DNA of 64,000 nt, from the NCBI GenBank assembly GCA_021840555.1, contig JAKBXW010000003.1:1-64000 (forward strand), given 5' to 3'. The stretch is from Nitrospirota bacterium (lineage in GTDB: Bacteria; Nitrospirota; Leptospirillia; Leptospirillales; Leptospirillaceae). The position numbers and the translations under genes were made by a program. Under the pieces are notes generated by a model. That model was not told where the DNA came from. It saw nothing but the letters and a program-made list of their open reading frames with translations, and did no database searches. Below are positions 16,100 to 25,642 of this stretch, piece after piece. Each line of letters opens with the position of its first letter. The first letter of the stretch is position 1.

Positions 16100-17026
16100 T
16101 CATTTTCTGAGCAGAACTTCCTTCCCAAAAAAAATCCAGAATCCGGCCAAGGTCAGCAATCCTCCTGTCACCTGAACCCAGGAAAGAAAGTGGCCCAAAA
16201 AGAGGAACGCGCCCGCCGCCGTAACGAGAGGCTGGCCGCTGGTCCAAAGGCTGGCCCGGGTGGGTCCGATGGAGGAAATGGCAAAATTCCAGAGGAAATA
16301 AGCCAGAAAAAGAGCCAAGAAAACCGAATACAGGAGGGAAAAAATGATGATTGGTGTCCGGTCGGCCGTTGGAAGCACTATCCAGCCCGGATGGAGGCAA
16401 AGAAGGATAATTCCTCCCAGAAGAATGGGGAGGAACGTGACCTGAACCGTGGAAACCCTTGTGAGAAGAAAGCGGGAAAGTACCGTCGAAATTGTTAAAA
16501 GGATCAATGATAGAAATGCCAGAAAGAGACCCGTTGACCTCTTTTGGGTTGCCAAGTGAACCATCGTATGAGGAATTCCTCCATCAACGACCAAGAAAAT
16601 GCCGATACAAACCAGACCCATCGCCCCCCACTGGAAGAGGGAAAAGGATTCGTGCCCTTTCAAATGGCTATATAGAGCAACGGTGATCGGTCTTAGAGAA
16701 AGAATCAGAACGAGGGGAACGGGGTCAAGAATGGAAGCGGCCAGAAGAAAGGTCCAATTGTAGCCAACGATTTCGACAAAAGACAGAAGGAGCAGTCCCC
16801 CCCAATCCATCCGAGAAATCCCTCGCCAGAAGGGAAAGAAAAGACACATCAGAAAAACCACCCCCGAAGCCCACCCGAAACGGACAAGGAGGTAGCGTTC
16901 GGGGTTGATCAGTCTGAGCGGTTGATAGAGAACAACATAGTGAAAGCCCCAAAAGAGTACAACCAACCAAACGGCTAGGGTTCCCTGGCGAATTTTTGTT
17001 GTCCCCGTAGCGTACAGCCACGGCAT
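16100..17026 (-). CDS. EamA/DMT-family transporter
   Basis: A 308-aa integral membrane protein of the drug/metabolite transporter superfamily, with about ten hydrophobic segments and the two-repeat layout of EamA proteins. The first half starts TLAVWLVVLFWGFHYVV and includes PVPLVLILSLRPITVALYSH; the second half includes FLALFLAYFLWNFAISSIG and PLVTAAGAFLFLGHFLS. Substrate cannot be read from sequence; related proteins export amino acids, nucleosides or toxic organics. It is the first gene right of the IS and reads leftward like the whole cargo block. Confidence 0.85.
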   Translation of the reverse strand: MPWLYATGTTKIRQGTLAVWLVVLFWGFHYVVLYQPLRLINPERYLLVRFGWASGVVFLMCLFFPFWRGISRMDWGGLLLLSFVEIVGYNWTFLLAASILDPVPLVLILSLRPITVALYSHLKGHESFSLFQWGAMGLVCIGIFLVVDGGIPHTMVHLATQKRSTGLFLAFLSLILLTISTVLSRFLLTRVSTVQVTFLPILLGGIILLCLHPGWIVLPTADRTPIIIFSLLYSVFLALFLAYFLWNFAISSIGPTRASLWTSGQPLVTAAGAFLFLGHFLSWVQVTGGLLTLAGFWIFFGKEVLLRK

Positions 17027-17089
17027 ATTTCAGCTCCCATTCATACCAGTTTGAACTTTAACAATCGTGGCGTCTTACTGACCAGATCG

Positions 17090-17581
17090 CTAGTTTGAGT
17101 TCCTGCCGAGTCTGTTTTCTTGAGACTTGATCTGCCAGTCTACGATGACCTGTACCTCGACCCCGCGCTTTACGGAAGAAGTCACTGTGCAATAGTTCTC
17201 GAATACCTCTTCACACCTCTTCATTCTGGGATGACTTTCTGCGAGGAGTGGAGAGATAGTGACTTCCACTCGGTCGATACGCGGGAGTCCCTCGGTATTT
17301 GGCTTGACAACAACAACCGCTTCGGTCTCGCATCCCAGAACATCGATGTGGGAATGCTTTAGTGCCTCCAAGAGTGATGCCGAGAGGCAGTGACCCAGTG
17401 CGGAGCCAAGAAGCGCAGGCGTTGGAGGTCCCGCATTATCACCCACCGGGTCGGGCTCATCCGACAGATAAGGCTTGCCGTGCATTTGACCGTCCTCACT
17501 TGCCTGGGACAAGAACTGATAATTCTTCTGATGTGTCATTTTGACTTTGAAGCGTCGTTCGTCTTGACCGCGCATGTTCAT
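17090..17581 (-). CDS. OsmC/Ohr-family peroxiredoxin-like protein
   Basis: A 163-aa OsmC-family protein. These reduce organic hydroperoxides using two cysteines; here Cys65 lies in GSALGHCLSASLLEAL and Cys131 in FENYCTVTSSVKRGVEV, both in the family's usual places. The N-terminal segment includes LSDEPDPVGDNAGP and the central helix carries the first Cys. AAGGAGG is well placed upstream of ATG 17581. An oxidative-stress role would fit metal and arsenic exposure. Confidence 0.85.
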   Translation of the reverse strand: MNMRGQDERRFKVKMTHQKNYQFLSQASEDGQMHGKPYLSDEPDPVGDNAGPPTPALLGSALGHCLSASLLEALKHSHIDVLGCETEAVVVVKPNTEGLPRIDRVEVTISPLLAESHPRMKRCEEVFENYCTVTSSVKRGVEVQVIVDWQIKSQENRLGRNSN

Positions 17582-17611
17582 GACCTGTCCTCCTTCGATT
17601 TAATCCTTTGA

Positions 17612-17790
17612 TCAGTTATTACTGAATCTTCCAGATTTTTCTTTAAAACTCAGGAAAAGCCTATTTAATAGGAGGAGCATCGGCAGTTCCACCACAAGCC
17701 CAAAGATATGACTAAAATATACCAGCGGTTATCCTGGAAGTACCGCTACGGCAACTCCTACCACCGCCGCTTCGGAATTTCTCGCGGGTG
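17612..17790 (-). pseudogene. Decayed C-terminal end of an ACR3-like arsenite permease
   Basis: One minus-strand frame reads ARNSEAAVVGVAVAVLPG, then a stop (TTA at 17729-17731 on the + strand), then FGLVVELPMLLLLNRLFLSF and a final stop at 17612. The pattern resembles the last two membrane segments of ACR3 exporters (a small/acidic pair, then a G-L/P-x-E-x-P-x-x-L helix). No start or upstream domain remains. This is a weak, short similarity seen by eye; the region is otherwise gene-free (17582-17903). Confidence 0.4.
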
Positions 17791-17903
17791 GTGGTAAACC
17801 CTCGTGGCCGTGTCTTCATAGCCGAGTTTAGCAGTGAAGAAAGCCGAGACAATCGGAGCAACACATCGATCCATTTTTGAATGGAATTATTGGTGCCTCT
17901 TCT

Positions 17904-19034
17904 TCACCGCTGAAGGATGCCGCTCCCGAAGTAATACCAGAGAGAAAAGTTCGGAGTCGTAGCCAGATATTCGTTGTTTCCCCATGCGGGAAGAAGAACA
18001 CCCACCGAAAGGGCAAGTTTTGGTGTGATGTTTACCTCGAAAGTTGGCTGCACCGCAATCAGGTTGAAACTTCTGGGGGTGGTATTGACCGGCAGTCCAT
18101 CGGCCGAAAACGGAAGCTCCGAAAGGCCCACCATTTCCAGGATGAATCCCAGACCGTGCTTTTCGTTGACCACATCTTCAACGGCCATCTTATATTGGAC
18201 CAGATCCCCAAACTGGGCAAAGATTTTGGGATCGGCCGCAGTGAGCGATTCCATGCCGGGAAATCCGTAGGTGTAATAAAGCCCGCCGTAGAAACGGAGC
18301 GGACGAATGTTCTTTCGAAGAAGAAATGTCGTGGTAATGGATGGGCTTCCAAAATGGGTGGCGGGGAGAACCGAAATGGGAGGAAGCCCTCCCTTTGGAA
18401 CGGGCGTCCCAAGCCAGGAAGTGGTCGGGAGCGTCAAAAAGAGAAACGTCGCGAAGGACGGACGGGCCGAGTTCGGGTCCTGGATAATCCACCGGTGCTT
18501 GATTCCAAGAGTGAAATCGTTCAGTCCCCATCCGTTTATCGATGATCCTCCGATCGATGAATCCGTTCCGATGAGAGAAGGGAGAATCGCAAGTTCCGTA
18601 TTGGATCCGAGGCCAAAATACATGGCTTCCAGGGCGAGCATCTGGGTTTCATAGAATCCCGGCGGAAGTCCCGTGATTCCTCCGCTGTTGTTGTATTGGG
18701 CCTGGGTGAATCGGCTGTAAAAAAAGAACCGGGCATTGAAAACGCCCTCGGGAAGAGTATCCGCATAGGAGACCATGTTCGGTCCCGCCGTCAGGGGATT
18801 CCAGGAGTGTTTGTAGGCGGAGAGGGCGTCGGGACCGTTTAATGAAAGCGGGGTCGTGTCAGTAGAATCTGATATTTGGGAAGAGACGGGAGGGGGAGAG
18901 GAAGGGCTTTTGGGGAGAGGAATCGCTGGCTGAGTGGGTGTTCCCGGCGGGTCGGCCCAAGCGTCTGTGAACAGGAAGAAAACGGTCAGGATTGGGAGAA
19001 AAAAAGCGATTTTAACCACAATAGTTCCTTTCAT
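17904..19034 (-). CDS. Outer-membrane beta-barrel protein (MetA-pathway transporter-like)
   Basis: A 376-aa secreted protein. Residues 1-25 form a signal peptide (MKGTIVVKIAFFLPILTVFF, ending DAWA). After a Pro/Ser-rich linker the rest is alternating amphipathic strands, e.g. GVFNARFFFYSRFT, DFTLGIKHRWI and NFSLWYYFGSGI, with a C-terminal aromatic strand typical of outer-membrane barrels. The frame stays open upstream to 19274 with a hydrophobic stretch, but the signal peptide makes 19034 the likely start. It may form a channel for a compound handled by the neighbouring cargo. Confidence 0.7.
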   Translation of the reverse strand: MKGTIVVKIAFFLPILTVFFLFTDAWADPPGTPTQPAIPLPKSPSSPPPVSSQISDSTDTTPLSLNGPDALSAYKHSWNPLTAGPNMVSYADTLPEGVFNARFFFYSRFTQAQYNNSGGITGLPPGFYETQMLALEAMYFGLGSNTELAILPSLIGTDSSIGGSSINGWGLNDFTLGIKHRWIIQDPNSARPSFATFLFLTLPTTSWLGTPVPKGGLPPISVLPATHFGSPSITTTFLLRKNIRPLRFYGGLYYTYGFPGMESLTAADPKIFAQFGDLVQYKMAVEDVVNEKHGLGFILEMVGLSELPFSADGLPVNTTPRSFNLIAVQPTFEVNITPKLALSVGVLLPAWGNNEYLATTPNFSLWYYFGSGILQR

Positions 19035-19445
19035 TCGGGTAGTGTCCGGATTTTTCCCGGGATGGGTTTCCTCGGTGCCCAGAGCGACCCATAGTCCGGA
19101 GAGGATCAAGAGGACAGTGGTCACCCAAAAGATCACCGTCAACTTTCTGTTTTCACACCGGAAAAGGACGCCCAAAAGGCCCTCGAGAGAATACCCCGTG
19201 TTCCGCCAGTATTCAGTAGGCGCTCTGTGTCTTTCCGCATCATGCCGGGGGGAGATATCCGCGACGGCGGGCAAGAAGATCGGATGATAAGGGGGGAGAC
19301 CTCATGTCCGGTTCGTCGGGATTTTAGGCCTGCAAAGAACAAAAGCCTCTCTTCAAACTTGGGTGGCGATTTCGAGGAGACGAACTCGATAACGGGCACT
19401 GCCGACCCACTCAACTAATGCCGCCGACAATTCCGGGCTTAGCGA
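19035..19445. other. Interval between PstS-like and outer-membrane genes
   Basis: No secure gene. On the minus strand, in frame with the downstream barrel protein, 19035-19274 encodes 80 residues with one hydrophobic helix (LTVIFWVTTVLLILSGLWVA). It could be a remnant or a short membrane peptide. No clear promoter or terminator seen. Confidence 0.35.
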
Positions 19446-20528
19446 CTATCCTCCAGTCTCGATTTTGAAAGTGTTTCCGGGAAGGAGCCGGTTCAAAATC
19501 TTATTGAGACGCGGCTTCAAAGGGGCGAATGGAAGCGGAGCAAAGCCGGTCTTCACTGTGTACTGGGGATACTGGCCCTTGGTGAGCGCCCAGATGATCA
19601 TATTCTTGACTTCCATCATGGTCGAATGGGGGAGGTCGGTGCTCACCATCCAGAACTCGAAGTTGGCATCGGGATAAACATCCTTTCCATGAAGGTTCCA
19701 GACAATGGTGCGGTTGAAGTCGTCCGGAAAGGAGGGGTCGTGAAGGGCCGCCACGCCAGCATTATTGATCGTCTTGACTGAGCCGACCACATAGTAGCCG
19801 TCGCGGTTTTTTAAGGCCATGGAACTCAGATGATATTCGTTGATCCAGCCAAGCCCCGCATACCCGATGGCGCCGGGAGTCGTCAGGACGGCAGCGACGA
19901 CGGCATCGGATCCGTTGTAGCCAGAACCGACCGGCCAGGAGGGGGAAAGATCACGACTGATGTTCTCGTACCATTCCTTCGATGTCTGGGATAGATAGTC
20001 GGTAAAGACGAAGGTGGTTCCCGAGGCGTCGGCACGGTGAATGACTTCGATCCTCTGGTGGGGGAACTTGACGCCCGGATTGATCGCCCGGATGGCCTTG
20101 TCATTCCAGAACCGGATCTTGCCCATGAAGATGCGGGCCAAGGTCGGACCGTCCATTTTGATAATCTGGGACTTTTTGATCCCGGGGATGTTGTAGATCA
20201 CCTGGCTGTCGTCGAAGGCTACCGGGATCGAGACGAGGTTCCCATAACGCTTCCCGAGCCCCTTGGTCAGATAGGAGTCGGAAGCCCCGATGGTGATGTT
20301 GCCGTTGGCGGCATTGGAGATTCCAAATCCCGATCCGGTCGACGCCACGGAGACATGCACCCCCGGATGGCTCTTCATGTAGGCGTCGGCCCACACCTGT
20401 TCGAGGGGAAAGAGCATGGTGGAACCGGAGATGGCGAGATCGGTGGCCAGGGCCTTTCCGACTCCCGAAAGAACGGAGACGACCGCCAGGACCGCTACCA
20501 GTCCTGCAGAGCGTTTGAAGAATTTCAT
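19446..20528 (-). CDS. PstS-like phosphate/oxyanion-binding periplasmic protein
   Basis: A 360-aa substrate-binding protein of the PstS family with a signal peptide (residues 1-28, ending GKALA). Oxyanion-binding signatures are present: SGSTMLFPLEQVW, VASTGSGFGI and HRADASGTTFVFTDYLS. No PstC/A/B transport genes are nearby, so it is an orphan binding protein. It lies 34 bp downstream of arsB and reads with the ars genes, so binding of arsenate/phosphate for sensing or scavenging is a fair guess (inference). AAGGAG precedes ATG by 7 bases. Confidence 0.85.
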   Translation of the reverse strand: MKFFKRSAGLVAVLAVVSVLSGVGKALATDLAISGSTMLFPLEQVWADAYMKSHPGVHVSVASTGSGFGISNAANGNITIGASDSYLTKGLGKRYGNLVSIPVAFDDSQVIYNIPGIKKSQIIKMDGPTLARIFMGKIRFWNDKAIRAINPGVKFPHQRIEVIHRADASGTTFVFTDYLSQTSKEWYENISRDLSPSWPVGSGYNGSDAVVAAVLTTPGAIGYAGLGWINEYHLSSMALKNRDGYYVVGSVKTINNAGVAALHDPSFPDDFNRTIVWNLHGKDVYPDANFEFWMVSTDLPHSTMMEVKNMIIWALTKGQYPQYTVKTGFAPLPFAPLKPRLNKILNRLLPGNTFKIETGG

Positions 20529-20562
20529 GATTTTCTCCTTGTAAAGTAGATTGACCCTATCA

Positions 20563-21849
20563 TCATGCGAGACTCAGTCGCAGTGCCAGGGCAGCTAGTG
20601 TCACAGCCAGTACAGGGACAGTCAGCACAACGCCCACCTTGAAGTAATAGCCCCAGGTAATCGTCATGTCCTTGCGTGCCAGCACATGCAGCCAAAGCAG
20701 CGTTGCCAGCGAGCCGATGGGTGTGATCTTTGGCCCGAGGTCGCTGCCGATCACATTGGCATAGATCATCGCATTTTTCACCACACCACTTGCGCTTGTG
20801 GCATCAATGGAAAGTGCTCCCACCAGTACCGTAGGCATGTTATTCATGGCCGAAGATAGCAGTGCGGTGAGAAATCCAGTCCCCAAAGCAGCTCCCCATA
20901 CGCCGCCTTGCGCGAAGTAATCGAGCAGACGGGCGATATGTCCGGCAAGTCCCTGATTACGAAGACCATAGACCACGAGATACATTCCCAGTGAAAAAAC
21001 GACGATTTGCCAAGGCGCTTCACGGAGTACCTTGCGGGTGCTGATGACATGCCCGCGCGCAGCCACGGCAAGCAGTAGCAGCGCGCCTGCGGCAGCAACG
21101 GCGCTAACTGGCACCCCGAGAGGTTCGAGGCCGAAGAATCCGACCAGCAAAAGGACCAGCACAATCCAGCCGATACGGAACGTGGCCACATCGCGAATGG
21201 CCTCATTCGGCTGTTTCAACTGATTCACGTCGTAGTGCCATGGGATACTGCGGCGAAAATAGAACGACAGCACGGTTAGGGAAGCAATAATGGCAACTAT
21301 ATCCACCGGAATCATCACCGCAGCATAGTCATTGAACCCGATCTTGAAAAAATCTGCGGAGACGATGTTGACAAGGTTCGAAACAACGAGTGGCAGGCTG
21401 GCCGTATCAGCGATAAAACCCGCCGCCATGACGAACGCGAGCGTGGCCGATGGACTGAACCCCAGTGCCAACAACATGGCCATGACGATCGGAGTGAGAA
21501 TCAGGGCTGCACCGTCGTTGGCAAAAAGCGCGGCTACCGATGCGCCGAGAAGGACGATCAGCACAAACAGCAGGTGGCCCTTCCCCTTCCCCCGCCGCGC
21601 AACGTGCAAGGCTGCCCATTCGAAAAAGCCGGCTTCATCCAGCAACAGGCTGATGATGATGATGGCAATGAATGTGGCTGTGGCGTTCCAGACGATCTGC
21701 CAGACGACAGGGATATCGCCGATGTGAACGACACCGGACAGTAGCGCCGCGACAGCGCCAAGCGTCGCGCTCCAGCCAATGCCCAGCCCGCGCGGCTGCC
21801 AGATCACCAACACGATGGTGGCAAGAAAAATCAGTAGGGCAAGAAGCAT
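20563..21849 (-). CDS. arsB: Arsenite efflux pump ArsB
   Basis: A 428-aa inner-membrane arsenite/antimonite exporter of the ArsB family, with about twelve hydrophobic segments. Typical stretches are [55 protein letters not shown] and [20 protein letters not shown]. It can work alone or as the channel for the ArsA ATPase encoded just upstream. The gene is full length, one base from the CBS-protein gene, so the two are co-transcribed. Confidence 0.96.
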   Translation of the reverse strand: MLLALLIFLATIVLVIWQPRGLGIGWSATLGAVAALLSGVVHIGDIPVVWQIVWNATATFIAIIIISLLLDEAGFFEWAALHVARRGKGKGHLLFVLIVLLGASVAALFANDGAALILTPIVMAMLLALGFSPSATLAFVMAAGFIADTASLPLVVSNLVNIVSADFFKIGFNDYAAVMIPVDIVAIIASLTVLSFYFRRSIPWHYDVNQLKQPNEAIRDVATFRIGWIVLVLLLVGFFGLEPLGVPVSAVAAAGALLLLAVAARGHVISTRKVLREAPWQIVVFSLGMYLVVYGLRNQGLAGHIARLLDYFAQGGVWGAALGTGFLTALLSSAMNNMPTVLVGALSIDATSASGVVKNAMIYANVIGSDLGPKITPIGSLATLLWLHVLARKDMTITWGYYFKVGVVLTVPVLAVTLAALALRLSLA

Positions 21850-21850
21850 G

Positions 21851-22324
21851 TCAGTCCTCTCTTAGCAGCGGGTTTTCCATTTCTTTCAGATGGCTCAGGA
21901 GGTCGGTCCGGGAAATGACGCCGACCACTTTTTCCGCTTCCAGCACGGGGAGAGACGTCAAGCGATGATCTATCATCAGCCGTGCGGCCACGGAGAGATG
22001 CATGTCCGGTTCGACGCTGTGCACTTCCTTGGTCATCACCTCTGCGGCCGTCCGCCCCTCGGCCTTGCCCCGATGGGAACCCTGGGGACCGAGGAAGGAA
22101 ACCCAGAAATTCTCCTTCCAGACCGATTCGCGGGGTTCAAGCCGTTCGTCCGCTCCGCGGTGGATCAAGTCTTCCGCCGTCACAACGCCGAGCAACCGGT
22201 TCTCGCCGTCAACCACCGGAACGCCGTTGATGTGATGACTCAGCAGAAGGCTCGCGATGTCCTCAACCGGTGTTTCAGGTTGAACGGTCACCGGATCGGG
22301 AGTCATAAAATTTCGAATTAACAT
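21851..22324 (-). CDS. CBS-domain protein of the ars operon
   Basis: A 157-aa protein made of two CBS motifs. Motif 1 is [19 protein letters not shown] to [12 protein letters not shown]; motif 2 is [19 protein letters not shown] to [12 protein letters not shown]. Tandem CBS pairs bind adenine nucleotides and regulate partner proteins. A CBS protein between arsA and arsB is also known from ars transposons of acidophiles such as Acidithiobacillus caldus. ATG 22324 with AGGAG-like bases is chosen over the longer frame. A role in tuning ArsAB by energy state is inference. Confidence 0.85.
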   Translation of the reverse strand: MLIRNFMTPDPVTVQPETPVEDIASLLLSHHINGVPVVDGENRLLGVVTAEDLIHRGADERLEPRESVWKENFWVSFLGPQGSHRGKAEGRTAAEVMTKEVHSVEPDMHLSVAARLMIDHRLTSLPVLEAEKVVGVISRTDLLSHLKEMENPLLRED

Positions 22325-22334
22325 GGTCGATCTC

Positions 22335-24098
22335 CTATGTTTGGGGATGGATGAGCGCGCGCAGGCGTTCTGCACCAATCGGTTCTTCTTTCAGAAGCGG
22401 GACAACTGCGTAACGGTCCGCGTGATGATTGGCCACGGCGTTAATTTCGCGTAGCTCATTGGCCGCACGCTGACGCAGTAATGGCGACTTGGCCGAAGCC
22501 GCCGCCACGCTGGTATTGATGATCCAGGCCCATGGCTCGATCCCGGCACGGCGCAAATCAGCTTGCAGTTTGGCGGCCTCCAGTACCGGCGTCGTCTCCG
22601 CCAGCGTAACGACGAGTACCTTCGTTTGATTCGGATCCCGCAACTGCATCATCGGCGTGGTAAAGTGCGTGCCCTTGTTCCCCATTTGCCGTCTCACTTC
22701 GCGGTGATAGGCACCCGTCGCATCGAGCAGGAGCAATGTGTGCCCTGTCGGGGCCGTGTCCATGACGACGAACTTTTTACCGGCTTCGCGAATGATGCGG
22801 GAGAACGCCTGGAAGACTGCAATTTCTTCCGTGCAGGGAGAATGCAGATCCTCTTCCAACAGCGCACGGCCTTCGGCGTCGAGTTGAGCGCCCTTGGTTT
22901 CCAGCACGTGCTGGCGATAGCGCTCGGTCTCGGCGTGCGGATCGATCCGGCTCACGGTCAGATTGTCGAGCGATGCTTCCAGGGTATCGGTCAAATGGGC
23001 AGCAGGATCGGAGGTCGTCAGATGCACCGGCAAGCCGCGATGTGCCAGTTCGACCGCGATGGCGGCCGCCAGGGTCGTCTTGCCCACACCGCCTTTGCCC
23101 ATCAACATGACCAGCCCGTGTCCATCCGCCTCGATGCCATCGACGAGGTCGCCCATGCCGGGCTCATCCAGTTCAATGGGGGCATCGGCAGCGACATGCG
23201 CTTGTAGCGGCAGGTCGGTCAGCAACTGCCGCAGGGCATCGAGGCCGACAAGATTGAAAGGCTTGAGCTGCACAAGGTCACGTGGGAGCGAGGTCAACGT
23301 GGCGGGGATGTTCTTGAGCGCCGTTTGCTCGCGTTCGTGGATGGCTGCGGCAAGGGGATCATTTGCCGCTTCAGCGCTGGGCAGGATTCCGTTGATGACG
23401 AGATGCTGCTGTTTGATGCCTATGGTAGCCAACTCCTCATGGGTGCGCGCCACCTCGCGCAGTGTCGCCTGCTGGGCGCGAGCGACCAGCACGAGTCGGG
23501 TTTGCAACGGATCGGCCAAGGCTTCAACAGCCGCCTTGTATTGGGTACGCTGCTTTTCCAGACCGGCCAATGGGCCGAGGCACGAGGCATCGCCCTTGCC
23601 GGCTTCCAGGAAGCCGCTCCACGCGCCGGGCAGTTGCAGCAAGCGGATGGTGTGGCCGGTGGGCGCCGTGTCAAAAATGATGTGTTGGTAATCGGCCGTA
23701 AGTACCGCGTTCGTCAGCAGTGCGGTGAACTCGTCAAATGCGGCGATTTCGGTGGTACACGCGCCGGACAACGATTCTTCGATGCCCTTCACCACATCAT
23801 CAGGAAGCACGCCGCGCACCGGGCCGACTAAGCGTTCCCGATAGGCACTGGCCGCTGCCTCGGGATCGATCTCCAAGGCAGAAAGATGTGGAACCGCCGG
23901 AATCGGTGTGACGCGATTACCGATATCAACGCCAAATACCTGCCCGACGTTGGATGCCGGGTCGGTACTGACCAGGAGGACACGCTTTCCGGCATTGGCC
24001 AATTGAATGGACGTGGCACAGGCAATCGAGGTTTTACCGACGCCGCCCTTGCCCGTGAAAAACATAAAGCGGGGAGGAAGTTGCAGAAATTTCATCAT
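22335..24098 (-). CDS. arsA: Arsenite-activated ATPase ArsA
   Basis: A 587-aa ATPase with two homologous halves, the soluble motor of the ArsAB pump. The A1 P-loop is FFTGKGGVGKTSIA near residue 13 and the A2 P-loop is LMGKGGVGKTTLAAAIA near residue 315. Each half carries the signal-transduction motif DTAPTGHT. Cysteines in SGACTTEIAAF and HSPCTEEIAVF occupy the metalloid-binding positions. AGGAG lies 6 bases upstream of ATG 24098; an adjacent ATG at 24095 is an alternative. Confidence 0.97.
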   Translation of the reverse strand: MMKFLQLPPRFMFFTGKGGVGKTSIACATSIQLANAGKRVLLVSTDPASNVGQVFGVDIGNRVTPIPAVPHLSALEIDPEAAASAYRERLVGPVRGVLPDDVVKGIEESLSGACTTEIAAFDEFTALLTNAVLTADYQHIIFDTAPTGHTIRLLQLPGAWSGFLEAGKGDASCLGPLAGLEKQRTQYKAAVEALADPLQTRLVLVARAQQATLREVARTHEELATIGIKQQHLVINGILPSAEAANDPLAAAIHEREQTALKNIPATLTSLPRDLVQLKPFNLVGLDALRQLLTDLPLQAHVAADAPIELDEPGMGDLVDGIEADGHGLVMLMGKGGVGKTTLAAAIAVELAHRGLPVHLTTSDPAAHLTDTLEASLDNLTVSRIDPHAETERYRQHVLETKGAQLDAEGRALLEEDLHSPCTEEIAVFQAFSRIIREAGKKFVVMDTAPTGHTLLLLDATGAYHREVRRQMGNKGTHFTTPMMQLRDPNQTKVLVVTLAETTPVLEAAKLQADLRRAGIEPWAWIINTSVAAASAKSPLLRQRAANELREINAVANHHADRYAVVPLLKEEPIGAERLRALIHPQT

Positions 24099-24148
24099 GA
24101 TTTTCTCCTGACCATATTCATGGATTCCATCGGGAAGCCAAAGACATC

Positions 24149-24520
24149 TCAACAGCAGCCACTGTCATCGCAGCAACCTTTGGAAGCAACCTTTGGACTC
24201 TCAGTAGCTGAAGGCTCAGACAATCCGGCAAACAAATACAGCTCGGATCGGGTGGGATATCTCCCGGCAAGGGCGATCTCACCTTCAACGAGAATGACCG
24301 GAAGGGCGCTTTGTCCGGAACGGGCGAGGAGACCCTTGACCAGAGGGTTTTCGGCAAAAGCCAATGGATCCTGACCGAGATTCAGACGGACGATATTGCC
24401 ACCACTGCGCTTCAGGCTATCGACATCCGCAGCGAATCCGACAAGGGCCGTATCAACCTCAGGACCGCAGACACCGGTGGAACAACAGAGGGCGGGATCA
24501 AAAACTTCAATCTTTTTCAT
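24149..24520 (-). CDS. arsD: Arsenite metallochaperone ArsD
   Basis: A 123-aa ArsD, which hands arsenite to ArsA. The functional thiols Cys12, Cys13 and Cys18 are in PALCCSTGVCGPEVD, and two C-terminal vicinal pairs (Cys116-117, Cys122-123) are also present as in longer ArsD proteins. It sits directly upstream of arsA (50-bp gap). GGAGA precedes ATG. Confidence 0.96.
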   Translation of the reverse strand: MKKIEVFDPALCCSTGVCGPEVDTALVGFAADVDSLKRSGGNIVRLNLGQDPLAFAENPLVKGLLARSGQSALPVILVEGEIALAGRYPTRSELYLFAGLSEPSATESPKVASKGCCDDSGCC

Positions 24521-24595
24521 TTCAATTCTCCAATTATTATTGAATCATTAAACACGAGGAAAACACCAGTCTTCCCCAGTTAAGGACCCCTGGAA

Positions 24596-25075
24596 TCAGG
24601 GCGTCAGGGTCCCGATACGATCCAGTTCTTTTTTTAAAAGCGTTGGCGAACCCATCTGTCCCGAATGAAAAAAGGCAAGCAGAGCCTCGATCCGGAAACG
24701 GAGGATTCGGTAAGCCCTTTCAAATGCGGCTTCCACAAATTTCTCATCACCCACTGCCTTTGCAGGATCAAAAACACCCCAATGGGATCTGAGGGCTTTG
24801 TTCAGGTAAAGAGGACAGGCCTCTCCCGAAGCGTCATCACACACAGAGATCACAACATCGGGAACCTCGTCCAGTTCTTCCCAGGATTTGCTGTATAGAC
24901 CATCGACAGGGATCGACTCCCTTTTCAACAAGGCAATGCTTTTGGGGTGGACGTAACCAGCCGGACGGCTTCCGGCGCTCATTGCCCGGATCGTCCCGGG
25001 AAAAAGAGCGTTGAACGTCGCTTCCGCCAGAATCGAACGGCAGGAGTTCCCCGTGCAGAGAAAGAGGATCTTCAC
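24596..25075 (-). CDS. arsC: Arsenate reductase ArsC (thioredoxin-linked type)
   Basis: A 159-aa enzyme on the low-molecular-weight phosphatase fold that reduces arsenate to arsenite. The P-loop is LFLCTGNSCRS (Cys7-x5-Arg13). The redox pair is Cys79 and Cys87 in VISVCDDASGEACPLY, as in thioredoxin-coupled ArsC, and HWGVFDPA carries the acid Asp. The start is GTG, overlapping the arsR stop as GTGA. Note Gly-Asn-Ser-Cys and conserved GSRPAG segment. Confidence 0.95.
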   Translation of the reverse strand: MKILFLCTGNSCRSILAEATFNALFPGTIRAMSAGSRPAGYVHPKSIALLKRESIPVDGLYSKSWEELDEVPDVVISVCDDASGEACPLYLNKALRSHWGVFDPAKAVGDEKFVEAAFERAYRILRFRIEALLAFFHSGQMGSPTLLKKELDRIGTLTP

Positions 25076-25455
25076 GAAAAACTCCCTTTAGATGGGCTTT
25101 CAGTCGGGAGAGGAGGAAGACAGGAGAGATTGCCATTGGCCTCTTCCCGGAAGGCGGCACACTCATCGGGATTTCCCGAACAACATTCTTCCGTCAGATA
25201 AGAGATCAGATCCAGCATCACCGGGATATTCGCCCGATAACGCTGAAAACGGCCCTCCTGAACAACCGTCAATAGTCCTGCCTGCGTCATGGCCTTCAAA
25301 TGAAAAGAGACATTGTTGGCAGGAAGGTCAAGGAGCTGGGCAATCTGGCCGGAGACAATCCCGACCGATCCTTCCTTGACCAGAAGACGATAGATATCCA
25401 GACGTATGCCGGAAGAAAGGGATTCAAAAATATGGGTAGCCAGTCTTTTGTCCAT
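25072..25455 (-). CDS. arsR: Arsenite-responsive repressor ArsR
   Basis: A 127-aa winged-helix SmtB/ArsR repressor. The recognition region is SGQIAQLLDLPANNVSFHLK. Arsenite-binding cysteines are not in the usual alpha3 helix but at the C-terminus: Cys91, Cys92 and Cys99 in EECCSGNPDECAAF, the arrangement described for Acidithiobacillus ferrooxidans ArsR. ATG 25455 is preferred over the longer frame (25512). It heads the leftward arsR-C-D-A-CBS-B operon. Confidence 0.95.
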   Translation of the reverse strand: MDKRLATHIFESLSSGIRLDIYRLLVKEGSVGIVSGQIAQLLDLPANNVSFHLKAMTQAGLLTVVQEGRFQRYRANIPVMLDLISYLTEECCSGNPDECAAFREEANGNLSCLPPLPTESPSKGSFS

Positions 25456-25461
25456 GGCTTT

Positions 25462-25490
25462 AGAATACAACACTATTAGAATTATTGCAA
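25462..25490 (-). promoter_or_regulatory. Predicted ars promoter, probably leaderless
   Basis: On the minus strand TTGCAA (25490-25485), a 17-base spacer and TATTCT (25467-25462). Only six bases separate the -10 from the arsR ATG, so transcription would start at or next to the codon. ArsR bound here would block RNA polymerase directly. Confidence 0.5.
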
Positions 25491-25642
25491 CGACTATCAC
25501 TTTGATAGACAAATTTGTGTGTCATTTTGAAGTATACCCCAATTTGACGTCAACCAGAGGGCTAGAATTGCGTCAGATTAGGGTCCTTTTTCTCATTGAT
25601 TGACACTCCCCTGCTCGGGTCTTAGGCTCCAACCTGACACTT

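Noticed and set aside
18876-19287. Small + strand frames opposite the outer-membrane gene
   Set aside because: Antisense to a coding region and to a short interval; Arg-rich composition and no ribosome site.
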